From Nostoc sp. KVJ3 (lineage in GTDB: Bacteria > Cyanobacteriota > Cyanobacteriia > Cyanobacteriales > Nostocaceae), in NCBI RefSeq assembly GCF_026127265.1, contig NZ_WWFG01000001.1:496001-560000 (forward strand): DNA of 64,000 nt, in the 5' to 3' direction. This document shows, in pieces, positions 37,907-46,782 of the stretch; within the stretch, counting starts at the first letter, position 1, and each line of letters starts with the position of its first letter. The notes beneath the pieces are model-generated. The model was not told the DNA's origin and did not search any database. It saw nothing but the letters and a program-made list of their open reading frames with translations. Made by a program: the position numbers and the translations under genes.

Positions 37907-38458
37907 ATGATATTTTACAGTAACAATATGAGCTTCTGCCTATTTGTCATTGATATTCAAAATGGGTTTATATCTGAAAACACAAAGCATATTATACAAC
38001 GGATTAAGTCTTTATTAGACCAAGATATATTTGAGTACGTTATCTTCACAAGATTTATAAATAGTTTTGAAAGTCCTTATGTAAAATATCTTAATTGGTA
38101 TGGACTTCTTTCAGAAATAGATCAAAGAATTGTTTCTGAGATTGAACCATTTGTGAACAAAGTTTTTGACAAAACTATCTATACCGCTTGTAATGTAGAA
38201 ACTATTACATTTATCAAAGAAAGAAATATTCAGACAATTTTTGTTTGTGGGATTGATAGTGAAGCTTGTGTATTAAAAACTGCTGTCGATTTTTTTGAAT
38301 CCAATATCAGGTCTTATTTTTTAGAATATTATTCAGCATCAAATGGAGGTGATAATTGCCAGAAAGCAGCTATTTTAGTTTTAAGTCAGTTAATTGGAGT
38401 GAATCATATTATCACTGAGCCTATAAATAGAAATAATTTCAATAAATACTTGTGCTAA
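37907..38458 (+). CDS. Isochorismatase-like cysteine hydrolase
   Basis: A 183-residue protein of the isochorismatase/nicotinamidase fold. The triad is visible: Asp in LFVIDIQNGF, Lys in FDKTIY, and the nucleophile Cys in GIDSEACVLKTA. Family members hydrolyse amides or enol ethers; the substrate here is unknown. The start may be the ATG at 37928, directly before SFCLFVIDIQ. It lies 152 bp beyond the MFS gene in the same direction but separated by repeat-like sequence, and it is AT-rich, so membership in the siderophore locus is uncertain. Confidence 0.8.
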   Translation: MIFYSNNMSFCLFVIDIQNGFISENTKHIIQRIKSLLDQDIFEYVIFTRFINSFESPYVKYLNWYGLLSEIDQRIVSEIEPFVNKVFDKTIYTACNVETITFIKERNIQTIFVCGIDSEACVLKTAVDFFESNIRSYFLEYYSASNGGDNCQKAAILVLSQLIGVNHIITEPINRNNFNKYLC

Positions 38459-38629
38459 ATTAACCATATACCACTCACTTGTGGCTAATATCCGAATACT
38501 AGGAAGCAGTCACGAAGATAATTAGATTCTGGGGAATTTCATCTAACACCTACTAGGAAACTCTATCATGAAATGATACTATATTGATGACGATCGCCTC
38601 GAAAAAAATTTTACTAAAAGCTTTTATTT

Positions 38630-39613
38630 ATGAAACGATATGTTGCTATTGCTACTAGGATCTTTCTTTTCTTTTATTTTCTTCACTTTGCTCAAATATG
38701 TCAGGCTGATTCTCACAATTTTGAACAAGATAATTGTACTTCAAGATTGTTAACAAAAGGAGAAGGTTGTTTTGTTTATGAGGTTAAAGATAATAAAACA
38801 TCTATTCCTGTTTACTATTATATTCCGGCTAAATTGAATTCAAATACTCAAATAGTATTTGCTATGCATGGGGAAAATCGGAATGCTAGAGATTATAGAA
38901 ATGATTGGAGAAAAATCTATAACCATAGCCAGTCAAACTTGATATTACTTGCCCCTCAATTTGGACAAAATGACTTCCCAGGATATGCTAGTTATAATCT
39001 GGGAAATATGTTTACAAAATCTCTTATCCGACTAAAATCTCAAGACCAATGGGCATTTTCAGACATTGAAAATATTTTTGATTTTGTGAATAAAAGTGAA
39101 AAACTTCAGTTAAGTAGTTACTATATATACGGTCATTCTGCTGGAGCGCAATTTGTTCATCGAATGGTTATTTTTATGCCTCATACACGGATCAGAAAAG
39201 CTGTTGCTGCGGAAGCTGGTTCCTATACTATACCTAATAAATATATAGAGTATCCTTGTGGCTTGAAAAAACAAACTGGAAATCATCTTCCACTTGTAGA
39301 ATTGAAAACGGCGTTTAGCACACCAATGACTATAATTTTGGGTAAGAAAGACAATAAACCTCTCTCAGATGAACATGATACTTATAGCTGTGATGCACAA
39401 CAAGGTTCTAATCGTTTGAATCGTGGTGAATATTTTTATACTCAGGTTAAAAAAATCGCTAATTCCAGAAATGAGAATTTATCATGGACTCTTAAACAAG
39501 TTACTGCTGCTCACATTGTTGCACATACAAACCCTCCCATTGAAGATCCGATGCTGGTATCCTGTGCAGCTCTAGAATTTTTTCCCAATTTAAAAGGTAT
39601 TAACTGCAATTGA
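38630..39613 (+). CDS. Secreted alpha/beta hydrolase
   Basis: A 327-residue protein with a signal peptide (ATRIFLFFYFLHFAQICQA) and an alpha/beta hydrolase core: the oxyanion segment IVFAMHGENRNA, the nucleophile elbow YGHSAGAQF, an acidic residue in ILGKKDNKP, and a late His (AAHIVAHTNPP). Cysteines near the start and end suggest disulphides, in line with export. The closest general likeness is to polyhydroxybutyrate depolymerase or feruloyl-esterase-like enzymes; the substrate is not readable. AT-rich like the preceding gene, 171 bp away and in the same direction. Confidence 0.7.
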   Translation: MKRYVAIATRIFLFFYFLHFAQICQADSHNFEQDNCTSRLLTKGEGCFVYEVKDNKTSIPVYYYIPAKLNSNTQIVFAMHGENRNARDYRNDWRKIYNHSQSNLILLAPQFGQNDFPGYASYNLGNMFTKSLIRLKSQDQWAFSDIENIFDFVNKSEKLQLSSYYIYGHSAGAQFVHRMVIFMPHTRIRKAVAAEAGSYTIPNKYIEYPCGLKKQTGNHLPLVELKTAFSTPMTIILGKKDNKPLSDEHDTYSCDAQQGSNRLNRGEYFYTQVKKIANSRNENLSWTLKQVTAAHIVAHTNPPIEDPMLVSCAALEFFPNLKGINCN

Positions 39614-40104
39614 CACTTCTTTATATGCATTTCATTACAACGTCAAAAGCATCCCTTTAAAAGAGCCGCAACTAAGACATTTATAATTGCATGTGGATTC
39701 TTATAATGAATGCGACACTAAATAGTCCATCGCAGACATCGCATCCCCTCATCAGGCGATCGCCACCAGTTTATGGCGGGTACGCGATCGCATTGTTAAT
39801 TGAGGATTGGACGGTTTAATGCGACACCGAACAGCCCGTCGTAGACATCGCCTAGTACCGCAGGGCGGAATTAAAAATTAAAAATTAAAAACGAATACAG
39901 CATGAGGGTTTCATTGATTTGGAATGGGTGGTTTATTTCCGCCGCACTGTACTAGTTTATTGTCGAGTGAGAGCGATCGCTCATAAAAGCAATTAAACAT
40001 TTTTATTAGGTTTGAGGGAGTTGCCACCCCCTACTCTAATTTACAATTTCAGTTGTGACAGTTCTCTGACGCTAGTTGGTAGAATTAAGGAAATACCAAC
40101 CTAG
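39614..40104. other. Intergenic repeat-rich stretch with a VapC 3' scrap
   Basis: 491 bp without an intact gene. Several GCGATCGC sites are present. At 39,784-39,819 the + strand reads ...ALLIEDWTV-stop, a fragment identical in part to the C-termini at 40,780-40,857 and 41,996-42,073. The following agacatcgcctag segment also recurs after the second copy. Confidence 0.5.
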
Positions 40105-40378
40105 ATGCAACTTATGATCAGAACCATCGAAGGCATTTATCAGGATGGGCAAATTCAGCTAACTGAGCTACCGCAAGATATTAGCGATCGCTCCCAAGTT
40201 CTCGTCACCTTTCTCAATACTAGCAAAATCGATCCAACTAAAACTACGCCAATTGATCGATCAGTTAGAGACAATTGCAGGTATTGGCCAAGGCTTTGAG
40301 GAACTCAACGCTGGTCAAACTCGCCCTATTGGGGATTTCGTCCAAGAAATGCAGCAAAAATATGGCATTTCAAGTTGA
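40105..40378 (+). pseudogene. Frameshifted antitoxin gene
   Basis: The first frame gives MIRTIEGIYQDGQIQLTELP...SQVLVTFL, an antitoxin-like N-terminus of a family common in cyanobacteria. From about 40,250 the +1 shifted frame continues with LETIAGIGQGFEELNAGQTR and FVQEMQQKYGISS, the usual end of that family, and stops at 40,378. The first frame stops at 40,299. An indel between about 40,210 and 40,250 therefore breaks the gene. It overlaps the toxin remnant by 17 bp, the usual antitoxin-toxin arrangement. Confidence 0.7.
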
Positions 40379-40682
40379 GATTACCCCAATTGCGGAAGCT
40401 CAGATTGAGCAAGCATATCGCTGGTATCGAGAGCAAAATCCTGAATTTGCCGATCGTTGGTTTTGAGGATTGATGAATGCTATTGCTACGCTACAAGAGA
40501 AGCCTCAAAGCTGTACCTTAGCAGTCGAACATGAGATTTTCCCAGAAGAAGTACGCCAACTCCTTTATGGGAAAGCCAAAAATGTATATCGAGTGCTTTC
40601 TACGATTTGAGATACCACAGTTTATGTGTTGTATGTGCGTCATACTGCTCAAGCACCGCTGACAATAAATGACCTAGACTAG
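40362..40682 (+). pseudogene. RelE/ParE-type toxin with two in-frame stops
   Basis: Reading one frame through 107 codons gives MAFQVEITPIAEAQIEQAYRW...NPEFADRWF, stop, GLMNAIATLQEKP...EEVRQLLYGKAKNVYRVLSTI, stop, DTTVYVLYVRH...LTINDLD. This is a full-length RelE/ParE family toxin. Both internal stops are TGA where Arg is expected, consistent with CGA to TGA (C to T) changes. With the frameshifted antitoxin upstream, the pair is dead. Confidence 0.8.
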
Positions 40683-40779
40683 CTAGAAGGTGGAGTTTAG
40701 AGTTTCAAGGCGATCGCAACAACAGTCTACTTCTTTGATTACGATGTCTACGACGGGCTGCGCCTACGCACTATCTCGT

Positions 40780-40857
40780 AAATTAGTTTTATTAACACGC
40801 AATCATCGGGATTTGGGCAAAGTACCCGAACTGTTAATAGAGGATTGGACGGTTTAA
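40780..40857 (+). pseudogene. VapC-like PIN toxin, 3' fragment
   Basis: The frame reads KLVLLTRNHRDLGKVPELLIEDWTV-stop, the C-terminal end of a VapC-type PIN protein (TxNxxDF...LxIEDW). No 5' part or antitoxin is adjacent. The upstream bases (about 40,735-40,780, containing ttgattacgatgtctacgac) may be further decayed coding sequence. Confidence 0.6.
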
Positions 40858-40966
40858 TGCGACACCGAACAGCCCCTCGTAGACATCGCCTAGTTTATTG
40901 TCGAGTCAGGGGGTAGGCGTAGCCCGTCGCAGACATCGCAACAACGGTCTACTTCTTGTGCATCTC

Positions 40967-41115
40967 ATATCATGTCCGTTTGATTACTTATTAAACCCTA
41001 AGAACCCCACCCCGCCAAAGCTATGCTTTGTCTCCCCTCCCCGCTTGCGGGGAGGGGATTAAGGGGTAGGGTGCAATGACTGTAGGAATCATAACTAATT
41101 ATGCGGACATGATAT
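40967..41115. repeat. Palindromic MITE-like element, empty copy
   Basis: 149 bp bounded by perfect 12-bp inverted repeats (ATATCATGTCCG / CGGACATGATAT). The centre is a strong hairpin, cccctccccgcttgcggg continuing to gagggg. The same element at 50,960-51,259 carries a second element inserted in this hairpin. Confidence 0.75.
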
Positions 41116-41190
41116 CACAGATAATCCCTAAAGGTGATCGCAGTTCAACTTAATACTACAATTTAAAGTATTTGCTTGAGGATATCAGCA

Positions 41191-41505
41191 ATGACGGCGA
41201 AAGAGCAACTTCTTCGAGAAATTGAGCAAGCACCAGAGGAACTGATAGAAGCAATTTTGTACATTTTGCAGTCTGTAAAGGCGCAACCTAGCTTCAAAGG
41301 TTCTAATCAAGATAGTATTCAAGAAGCAGATAGCACTCAAGTAATTGTTTCTCCTGTTCAAGCAGATAACTCTCTGCTAAATCTCTTCAACGAGTTCGAG
41401 CAATTTGCTCAGAGTATTCCTCCTGAAGAACTTGTTAACTTGCACACAGATAGCGCAGAGCAACACGACCAGTATCTCTACGGAACTCCTAAAACATCAG
41501 CATGA
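41191..41505 (+). CDS. Antitoxin partner of the PIN toxin
   Basis: A 104-residue acidic protein with an amphipathic N-terminus (EQLLREIEQAPEELIEAILYILQSV) like DUF2281-type VapB antitoxins, then a long, probably disordered, toxin-binding tail. The ATG at 41191 is preceded by GAGG at nine bases, which I prefer to the TTG at 41176. Its stop overlaps the toxin ATG by 4 bp. The pair has no other gene in its unit and is likely self-regulated, as is usual for such systems. Confidence 0.7.
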   Translation: MTAKEQLLREIEQAPEELIEAILYILQSVKAQPSFKGSNQDSIQEADSTQVIVSPVQADNSLLNLFNEFEQFAQSIPPEELVNLHTDSAEQHDQYLYGTPKTSA

Positions 41506-41915
41506 ATCCTGTTTTCGTAGATACGTTTTACTGGATAGCGCTTGCTAATCCACGAGATGCATGGCATGTCCGCACTCAAGAGATACACAAATCACTGATG
41601 CAAACAAAACTGATTACAACCGATGAGGTGTTGACTGAGTTTGTGAATTATTTCTCAACTGCTGGTAGATACACCCGAAGTGGAATATTTCAACTAGCAC
41701 AAAGCATTCTACAAAATGATCGGGTTCAAGTTATTCCCCAAACACGCGAATCTTTTTTAGGTGGTCTAGCTCTGTATTCTCAACGTTTTGATAAAGGCTA
41801 TAGCTTGACAGATTGCATTTCTATGCACACCATTCGTCAACTGGAGATCATAGAGGTACTGACACACGATAAACACTTCACCCAAGAAGGCTTTGCGATC
41901 TTGTTGTCTGATTAA
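41502..41915 (+). CDS. PIN-domain toxin (VapC-like ribonuclease)
   Basis: A 137-residue PIN domain. The metal-binding acidic residues are visible: Asp in VFVDTFYWIAL, Glu in EVLTEFVNYF, Asp in YSLTDCISM, and Asp in VLTHDKHFTQEGF. Members cleave RNA, often tRNA, when free of antitoxin. It is intact and coupled by an ATGA overlap to the antitoxin gene before it. Confidence 0.85.
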   Translation: MNPVFVDTFYWIALANPRDAWHVRTQEIHKSLMQTKLITTDEVLTEFVNYFSTAGRYTRSGIFQLAQSILQNDRVQVIPQTRESFLGGLALYSQRFDKGYSLTDCISMHTIRQLEIIEVLTHDKHFTQEGFAILLSD

Positions 41916-41995
41916 GTGTCGCAAGTAAGCAAAAGTCATTTAAGTCGCGATCGCAACAACAGTCTACTTCTTTTACTGCGATCGCACTTTCTCAT

Positions 41996-42073
41996 AAATT
42001 AGTTTTGCTAACGCGCAACCATCGGGATTTCAGCAAAGTACCCGGATTGTTAATTGAGGATTGGACGGTGTAA
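41996..42073 (+). pseudogene. VapC-like PIN toxin, 3' fragment, second copy
   Basis: Reads KLVLLTRNHRDFSKVPGLLIEDWTV-stop, nearly the same C-terminal fragment as at 40,780. It follows the intact PIN toxin gene by about 80 bp, and is preceded by the recurrent gcaacaacagtctacttctt segment. No start or antitoxin is attached. Confidence 0.6.
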
Positions 42074-42586
42074 TGCGATCGCCTACTTTATTGTCAAGTG
42101 AGAGCGATCGCAACAACTGTCTACTTATTGTCCATCACACACAATCTCTAAATATGTAGTGGGCTGTTGAGTTGGGGCGATTGACTACAGGGATGTTAGA
42201 TGGAAAAATTCTGGATAACCATCCCAAATTAGGTAATTAGACGCAAACTTTCTGTAAAATGTTCAGATATGGGTATTAAAAAGCTTGTCAAAAGCTGAGT
42301 ATGAACAAATGAAAAATGACGCACTTGAATCACGACATAGACTTTTAGCTAAGGCAAACAAGGATGTTGTCAATTAAAAGCCTATAAAAAATCAATATTT
42401 TCAAAAATTATTAGAGAAAATCACACCATTTAATCTAAAAAATTTTCATTTAAAATAGTCTTTCATTTTACAGTTATTCTTTAAGCAAAATGCAAGCAAA
42501 ATCTCAAAACTAGACTCCATAAGAGTTATACTATCTAAAGTATCAAAACAGATTCTTCCTAAATAACCCTGCAACTTGTATTTAGG
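42074..42586. other. Intergenic stretch without recognisable gene
   Basis: 513 bp, AT-rich, with HIP1 sites near its left end and another copy of the gcaacaac(a/t)gtctactt segment at about 42,110. I see only short open frames and no RNA-like hairpin of note. Confidence 0.5.
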
Positions 42587-43096
42587 CTAGAAATAGGCTC
42601 TTTTTTCTCTTGCCGCAAAAGAACCTTGCATTATATGATGTTTAGGAGCGATCGTTCTTAACCCTATTCTTACAAATCCTCTGGCATAATCACAGAAATT
42701 AATTGATTGATTGCGATTCTTCCGATAAATTCTAAAATCGCTATCAAATGTTAGCAACTCACTTTCAGGATACAGTTGTGTCATTCTCACCAAACACGCA
42801 TCTGCTAATGACATTGGAACTGACTGATATTGTCGTAGCAATTCTTTAATTATTGCCGCTTCTTCACTCAAACACATCGAAATTAATATCTTTCCCTCGT
42901 CCAGTAAAGACATCACCATATCCTGACCACCGTAGATATTTCGCAACAGAAAACAGGTCTCTACAATCACAGGCTCACAAGTGAGTAAAGGCTGCTCAAT
43001 TGTAGCCAAGGTATTAATTACCCAAGTATGAAGATGCTCTCTGCGATTAATAAAGGCTACTAATGGGCCAGTATCGATGATGACTCGCTGCTTCAT
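42587..43096 (-). CDS. PIN-domain toxin (VapC-like), second intact pair
   Basis: A 169-residue PIN protein: Asp in VIIDTGPLVAF, Glu in PVIVETCFLL, Asp in MSLADACLVR and Asp in LTFDSDFRIY give the metal site. The domain is complete by about residue 133 (FRIYRKNRNQ). The last 35 residues (FVRIGLRTIAPKHH...) are longer than usual for the family and may be read-through into former non-coding DNA. It overlaps its antitoxin gene by 4 bp. Confidence 0.85.
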   Translation of the reverse strand: MKQRVIIDTGPLVAFINRREHLHTWVINTLATIEQPLLTCEPVIVETCFLLRNIYGGQDMVMSLLDEGKILISMCLSEEAAIIKELLRQYQSVPMSLADACLVRMTQLYPESELLTFDSDFRIYRKNRNQSINFCDYARGFVRIGLRTIAPKHHIMQGSFAAREKRAYF

Positions 43097-43332
43097 TCAG
43101 TTCCTAAACCTTCAAGATATTGTTTGTTAGTCGCCAAATCACCGGGGCCACCATCAACGCAACCTGCAAATTGTTGAGCAGCTTCCAAAAATGAAATAGG
43201 TTCAATTTGTTCAATGTTTGTATTTTTTTGTGCTATCTGACTTTGCAGAAACTCAATAAAATCTAAGACCTCTTGTTGCTTCTCTGGCGGGAGCGATCGC
43301 ATTTTTTCAGTGGCAGTTTGTATAATACTCAA
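43093..43332 (-). CDS. VapB-like antitoxin (DUF2281 type)
   Basis: A 79-residue protein whose first half (TATEKMRSLPPEKQQEVLDFIEFLQSQ) is the typical DUF2281/VapB helical region, followed by a tail with GCVDGGPGDLATNKQYLEGL, common in cyanobacterial antitoxins of this type. The start is TTG at 43332, supported by a strong GGAGG five bases upstream. Its stop overlaps the toxin start (ATGA). Confidence 0.8.
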   Translation of the reverse strand: MSIIQTATEKMRSLPPEKQQEVLDFIEFLQSQIAQKNTNIEQIEPISFLEAAQQFAGCVDGGPGDLATNKQYLEGLGTE

Positions 43333-43498
43333 AACAACCTCCAGACGTTATTTATCCGTCTTTTACACGTCCAATAATTTTAGTCTATCAGGTTAACACT
43401 CTAGAGAGGAAACGGACAAAAGATTCTGGTATGGATGCAAATTTTATCTACTGCTCAATTCAGATGATCGCACCATTTAATCAACATCTTGCTCATCG

Positions 43499-44062
43499 TC
43501 AGGACGGGGCAATAACTAGTAAAATATTTAACTGGTCATTGGGCATGGGTCGCAATGGTGCTTTTACGCCCTGACTGCTGAGACTGCGATACATCCCCGC
43601 CAGTGAAGGTGCAAGAAATTGATAATCGGGGGAGTATAGCAACTCCCAAGGTAAGTTCAGCACTTCGGCGTTATCGGAAATGATGCCCAGTTCACATTTA
43701 TCAAGCCCGTCTCGTGTCGCTTCTTGAAAAAACTCTCTTCCTTTCTCTGTGCTGCGAAATACTAGCTCAAATAGCTGTTGTCCCCACTGCTGTAATTTTT
43801 GTTCGATTTTTGCAGCGTTATCTGGAAAAATACCGTAAAGAAACTGTAAATAATCTTCTAAGTACCAGCGCAACTCAGCCGCGTTTCCTTCATCGAAGGG
43901 TTGTTGGAAGGTCACTGCTGGGGCTAGGCGAGGATTTTCATATCCGCGTTGCCAAGAAAGTTGGATTTTGTCGTTTTGATGTGTGATTCGCAACCAATTT
44001 GTTGCCATTGCTGCTGTGCTGGTTACTGGGTAATTTGATGTTAGCTTATTTGGATAATTCAC
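43499..44062 (-). pseudogene. Truncated CHAT-type protein, N-terminal part
   Basis: A 187-residue protein resembling the region that precedes and starts the CHAT (caspase-like) domain in large cyanobacterial proteins (LPWELLYSPDYQFLAPSLAGMYRSLS, DQLNILLVIA). The homology stops right after LLVIA, where the peptidase-like domain with its His and Cys should follow, and no downstream frame continues it. It is therefore probably a 3'-truncated remnant. The start region (SNYPVTSTAAMATNWLRI) may begin at the internal Met. Confidence 0.6.
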
Positions 44063-44122
44063 CCAGAGGAAGATTGAGTTTTAATTCAGTACAGATACAG
44101 GGATAATGTACTCAAATTCTCA

Positions 44123-45274
44123 ATGAATTATTTTATGCTGCCAGTTATTGAGACTATTCCTTTACGTCAAATGGCTTCGGGCGATCGCCTATACTTACAA
44201 ATATACAAATTCATCGGCGCTCAACCTGGTAAAAAGGTATACATTCAATCTAATCTACACGGTGCAGAAATTGCTGGCAATACCGTTATTCACCAGCTAA
44301 TTGAGTTTTTATTAACAATAAATAATGCAAATTTAGCTGGAGAAATTTGGTTAGTTCCCGTTTGTAACCCAATGGGGACGAATGAACGCGCTCATCATTT
44401 TTCACCTGGAAGATATTGCGTTTATGAAGCTAAAGACTGGAATCGCATATTTTGGGATTACGAGAAAGAAGCTGATGATTTAGTAGCTTTTACTAAATCT
44501 CAACTTCATATCGATCTAGAAGTTGTTCGACAAAATTATCTAACTATAATTAAGCAAAAATTTGCGAAAATTTTAGAAAAAATTAATTCTTATAGTGGTG
44601 TTCCTTACACTGAGCATTTTGCCTACAAGCTACAAAATCTGAGTTTAGATGCAGACTACTTAATTGACTTACATAGTTCTACTAATCAAGCATTAGATTA
44701 CCTTTATTTCTTCCGAAATCGACAAGAAAGTGCAAAATACTTCCTGCTTGATTTTGGAATCTTGCTGAATAAATATGATGGTGATGCTTTTGATGAAGCT
44801 TTTATCAAACCTTGGTTAGCACTGGAAGCTTGTTTTGATAAGTTTGGTAGAGATATCAAGTTTGATGTGGAAGCTTGGACACTGGAATTAGGCTCAGGAA
44901 TGCAAATGAACTCTGATTCAGTTGCTAAAGGTGTACGGGGTGTAAAAAACTATTTAGTGCAAAAAGGTGTACTGCAAATTCCTGATTTATCGGATGACAC
45001 AAAAACCCATGAGATGACTTTCGCATCTAGCAGCAACCGGAAAAAATATTATGCGATCGCAGGTGGGATGATTCAATCCAGAATAGCATTAGGTAGTAGG
45101 TTTAAAGCTGGAGAAAAATTGTATCAAATTCTCAGTTTTAATAAAGAAGGTAATTTACCTAGTGTTATTGATGTCTGCGCTCAACAAGATGGATTGGTTT
45201 ATGATGTCGCAACAAATCAAGCTGTAAATGAAGGCGAGTTTGTATTGGGGATTATTTTCTGGCTTTTAGTCTAA
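44123..45274 (+). CDS. Succinylglutamate desuccinylase/aspartoacylase family protein
   Basis: A 383-residue zinc carboxypeptidase-like enzyme. Zinc ligands: HGAE in IQSNLHGAEIAGN and His in LIDLHSST; a catalytic Glu in TLELGSGMQM. NPMGTNERAHHFSPGRYCV is also conserved. The C-terminal part (GGMIQSRIALGSRFKAGEKLYQI) is the beta-barrel-like extension of the AstE/AspA group. Likely hydrolyses an N-acyl amino acid; the substrate is not identifiable. An internal ATG at 44135 is an alternative start. Monocistronic by appearance. Confidence 0.82.
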   Translation: MNYFMLPVIETIPLRQMASGDRLYLQIYKFIGAQPGKKVYIQSNLHGAEIAGNTVIHQLIEFLLTINNANLAGEIWLVPVCNPMGTNERAHHFSPGRYCVYEAKDWNRIFWDYEKEADDLVAFTKSQLHIDLEVVRQNYLTIIKQKFAKILEKINSYSGVPYTEHFAYKLQNLSLDADYLIDLHSSTNQALDYLYFFRNRQESAKYFLLDFGILLNKYDGDAFDEAFIKPWLALEACFDKFGRDIKFDVEAWTLELGSGMQMNSDSVAKGVRGVKNYLVQKGVLQIPDLSDDTKTHEMTFASSSNRKKYYAIAGGMIQSRIALGSRFKAGEKLYQILSFNKEGNLPSVIDVCAQQDGLVYDVATNQAVNEGEFVLGIIFWLLV

Positions 45275-45725
45275 AGTCCAGTTATTTAGAGGATGTTTGA
45301 AAAGTCCTCTTCTCGGTAGCAAAACGTTTTAGATTCCCCTAAATCCCCGCCACATGCAACAAGAGTGGCTCGCTGCCCAACGCAATGGCTCCCCGATAAC
45401 TTGGGGGACTTTAATTGCAGTTCCCCCCTTTTTAAGGCTTGATCGGGGGGATAAATAAGTGCCTATCCTGAGCCAGAAGTCAGAATTTATCTGGATTTGG
45501 TATGATTATCGACGAAATGAGGTAAATTTGAAGTTTGATTTTTTTATATTCTGACTACTGAATTCTGACTCCTAAATTCTACAACTAAGGTTATCTCAGC
45601 TGTAAAATATAAGTGTAGAGCCAGTAGTAGATTAAACCTCGGCAAAAGCAAACCCTAAAAATGCCAGGATAATTTTATGCTTGTTTTGTGTCTAAGAAAA
45701 AACCAAGTTATCCCAGCTGTAAAAT
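45275..45725. other. Intergenic region with direct repeat before era
   Basis: 451 bp. The left part has an imperfect palindrome with C and G runs (ttccccccttttt...gatcggggggat). Two copies of a roughly 35-bp direct repeat lie at 45,588-45,622 and 45,706-45,740 (shared gttatc(t/c)cagctgtaaaatat), the second running into the era start codon. Confidence 0.5.
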
Positions 45726-46700
45726 ATGAGGGTGGAGCCAAAGGTGAATAGTATTGATAATTACAACTTCTCTTTTTCAGGAGAAGTAACAATCCCACAA
45801 GCTCCTCCTGACTTTAAATCAGGTTTTATCGGCATCGTTGGTCGTCCAAATGTCGGTAAATCTACTTTAATGAATCAATTAGTAGGACAAAAAATTGCCA
45901 TAACTTCCCCTGTAGCACAAACTACACGCAACCGTTTGCGCGGTATATTAACTACACCAGAGGCGCAGTTAATTTTTGTAGATACGCCAGGAATTCATAA
46001 GCCCCATCATCAATTGGGCGAAGTATTGGTGCAAAATGCCAAAATTGCCATTGAATCAGTAGATGTAGTATTGTTTGTGGTAGATGGAGCAGTAGCTTGT
46101 GGATCGGGCGATCGCTATATTGCCGACTTGCTCAGTCGCAGCAAAACACCGGTGATTTTGGGCGTGAACAAAACCGATCAACAACCACCTGATTCTCAGT
46201 TTTTAGATGATAGTTACGCTCAGATGGCCCAGTCCCATGAATGGGAAATAGTGAAGTTTTCTGCGAAGACGAGTGCAGGATTACCGCAACTTCAAGAATT
46301 ATTAATTGGACATTTAGAAATTGGGCCGTTATATTACCCACCAGATTTGGTTACTGACCAGCCAGAACGCTTTATTATGGGTGAACTAATCCGAGAACAA
46401 ATTTTATTATTGACTCGTGAAGAAGTACCCCATTCAGTAGCGATCGCCATTGACTTAGTAGAAGAAGCTCCCACCATTACCCGTATACTTGCTACCATCA
46501 ACGTTGAGCGTGATTCCCAAAAAGGCATACTCATTGGCAAAGGCGGAGCAATGCTCAAAGCAATTGGTAGTGAAGCCCGCGAACAAATCCAAAAGTTAAT
46601 CGCTGGTAAAGTTTACCTCGAATTGTTTGTCAAAGTCCAACCAAAATGGCGACAGTCGCGGGTTAGTTTAGCAGAGTTAGGCTATCGGGTGGAAGAATAA
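45726..46700 (+). CDS. era: GTPase Era
   Basis: A 324-residue ribosome-assembly GTPase acting on 16S rRNA maturation. G1 GRPNVGKST, G3 DTPG (FVDTPGIHKPHH), G4 NKTD and G5-like FSAKTSAGL are present. The C-terminal KH domain is shown by GILIGKGGAMLKAIGSEAREQIQKL. The first 30 residues precede the G domain, as in other cyanobacterial Era proteins. The ATG at 45726 lies within a direct repeat; a GTG at 45744 with GGAG six bases upstream is a credible alternative start. Confidence 0.95.
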   Translation: MRVEPKVNSIDNYNFSFSGEVTIPQAPPDFKSGFIGIVGRPNVGKSTLMNQLVGQKIAITSPVAQTTRNRLRGILTTPEAQLIFVDTPGIHKPHHQLGEVLVQNAKIAIESVDVVLFVVDGAVACGSGDRYIADLLSRSKTPVILGVNKTDQQPPDSQFLDDSYAQMAQSHEWEIVKFSAKTSAGLPQLQELLIGHLEIGPLYYPPDLVTDQPERFIMGELIREQILLLTREEVPHSVAIAIDLVEEAPTITRILATINVERDSQKGILIGKGGAMLKAIGSEAREQIQKLIAGKVYLELFVKVQPKWRQSRVSLAELGYRVEE

Positions 46701-46708
46701 AATAAGTT

Positions 46709-46760
46709 ACGCGATTAATCGCGTCTCTACTCTTACAAACGCGATTAATCGTGTCTCTAC
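46709..46760. repeat. Two tandem copies of a short palindromic repeat
   Basis: Copies at 46,709-46,730 and 46,739-46,760 share acgcgattaatcg(c/t)gtctctac, with the palindrome GCGATTAATCGC in the first. The same core recurs at 52,813-52,832. They lie between era and the response regulator gene, where they may act as a terminator or simply be a dispersed repeat. Confidence 0.7.
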
Positions 46761-46782
46761 TTTTACTCCTAACTAAATAAAA

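Noticed and set aside
40362..40682. Idea that the two TGA codons in the RelE-like gene are recoded (readthrough)
   Set aside because: Both fall at Arg positions explained by CGA to TGA change, the partner antitoxin is frameshifted, and the area is full of gene remnants.
40741..41115. Possible CRISPR array because of recurring short segments with HIP1 sites
   Set aside because: Repeats are irregularly spaced, differ in length, and coincide with VapC scraps and a palindromic element.
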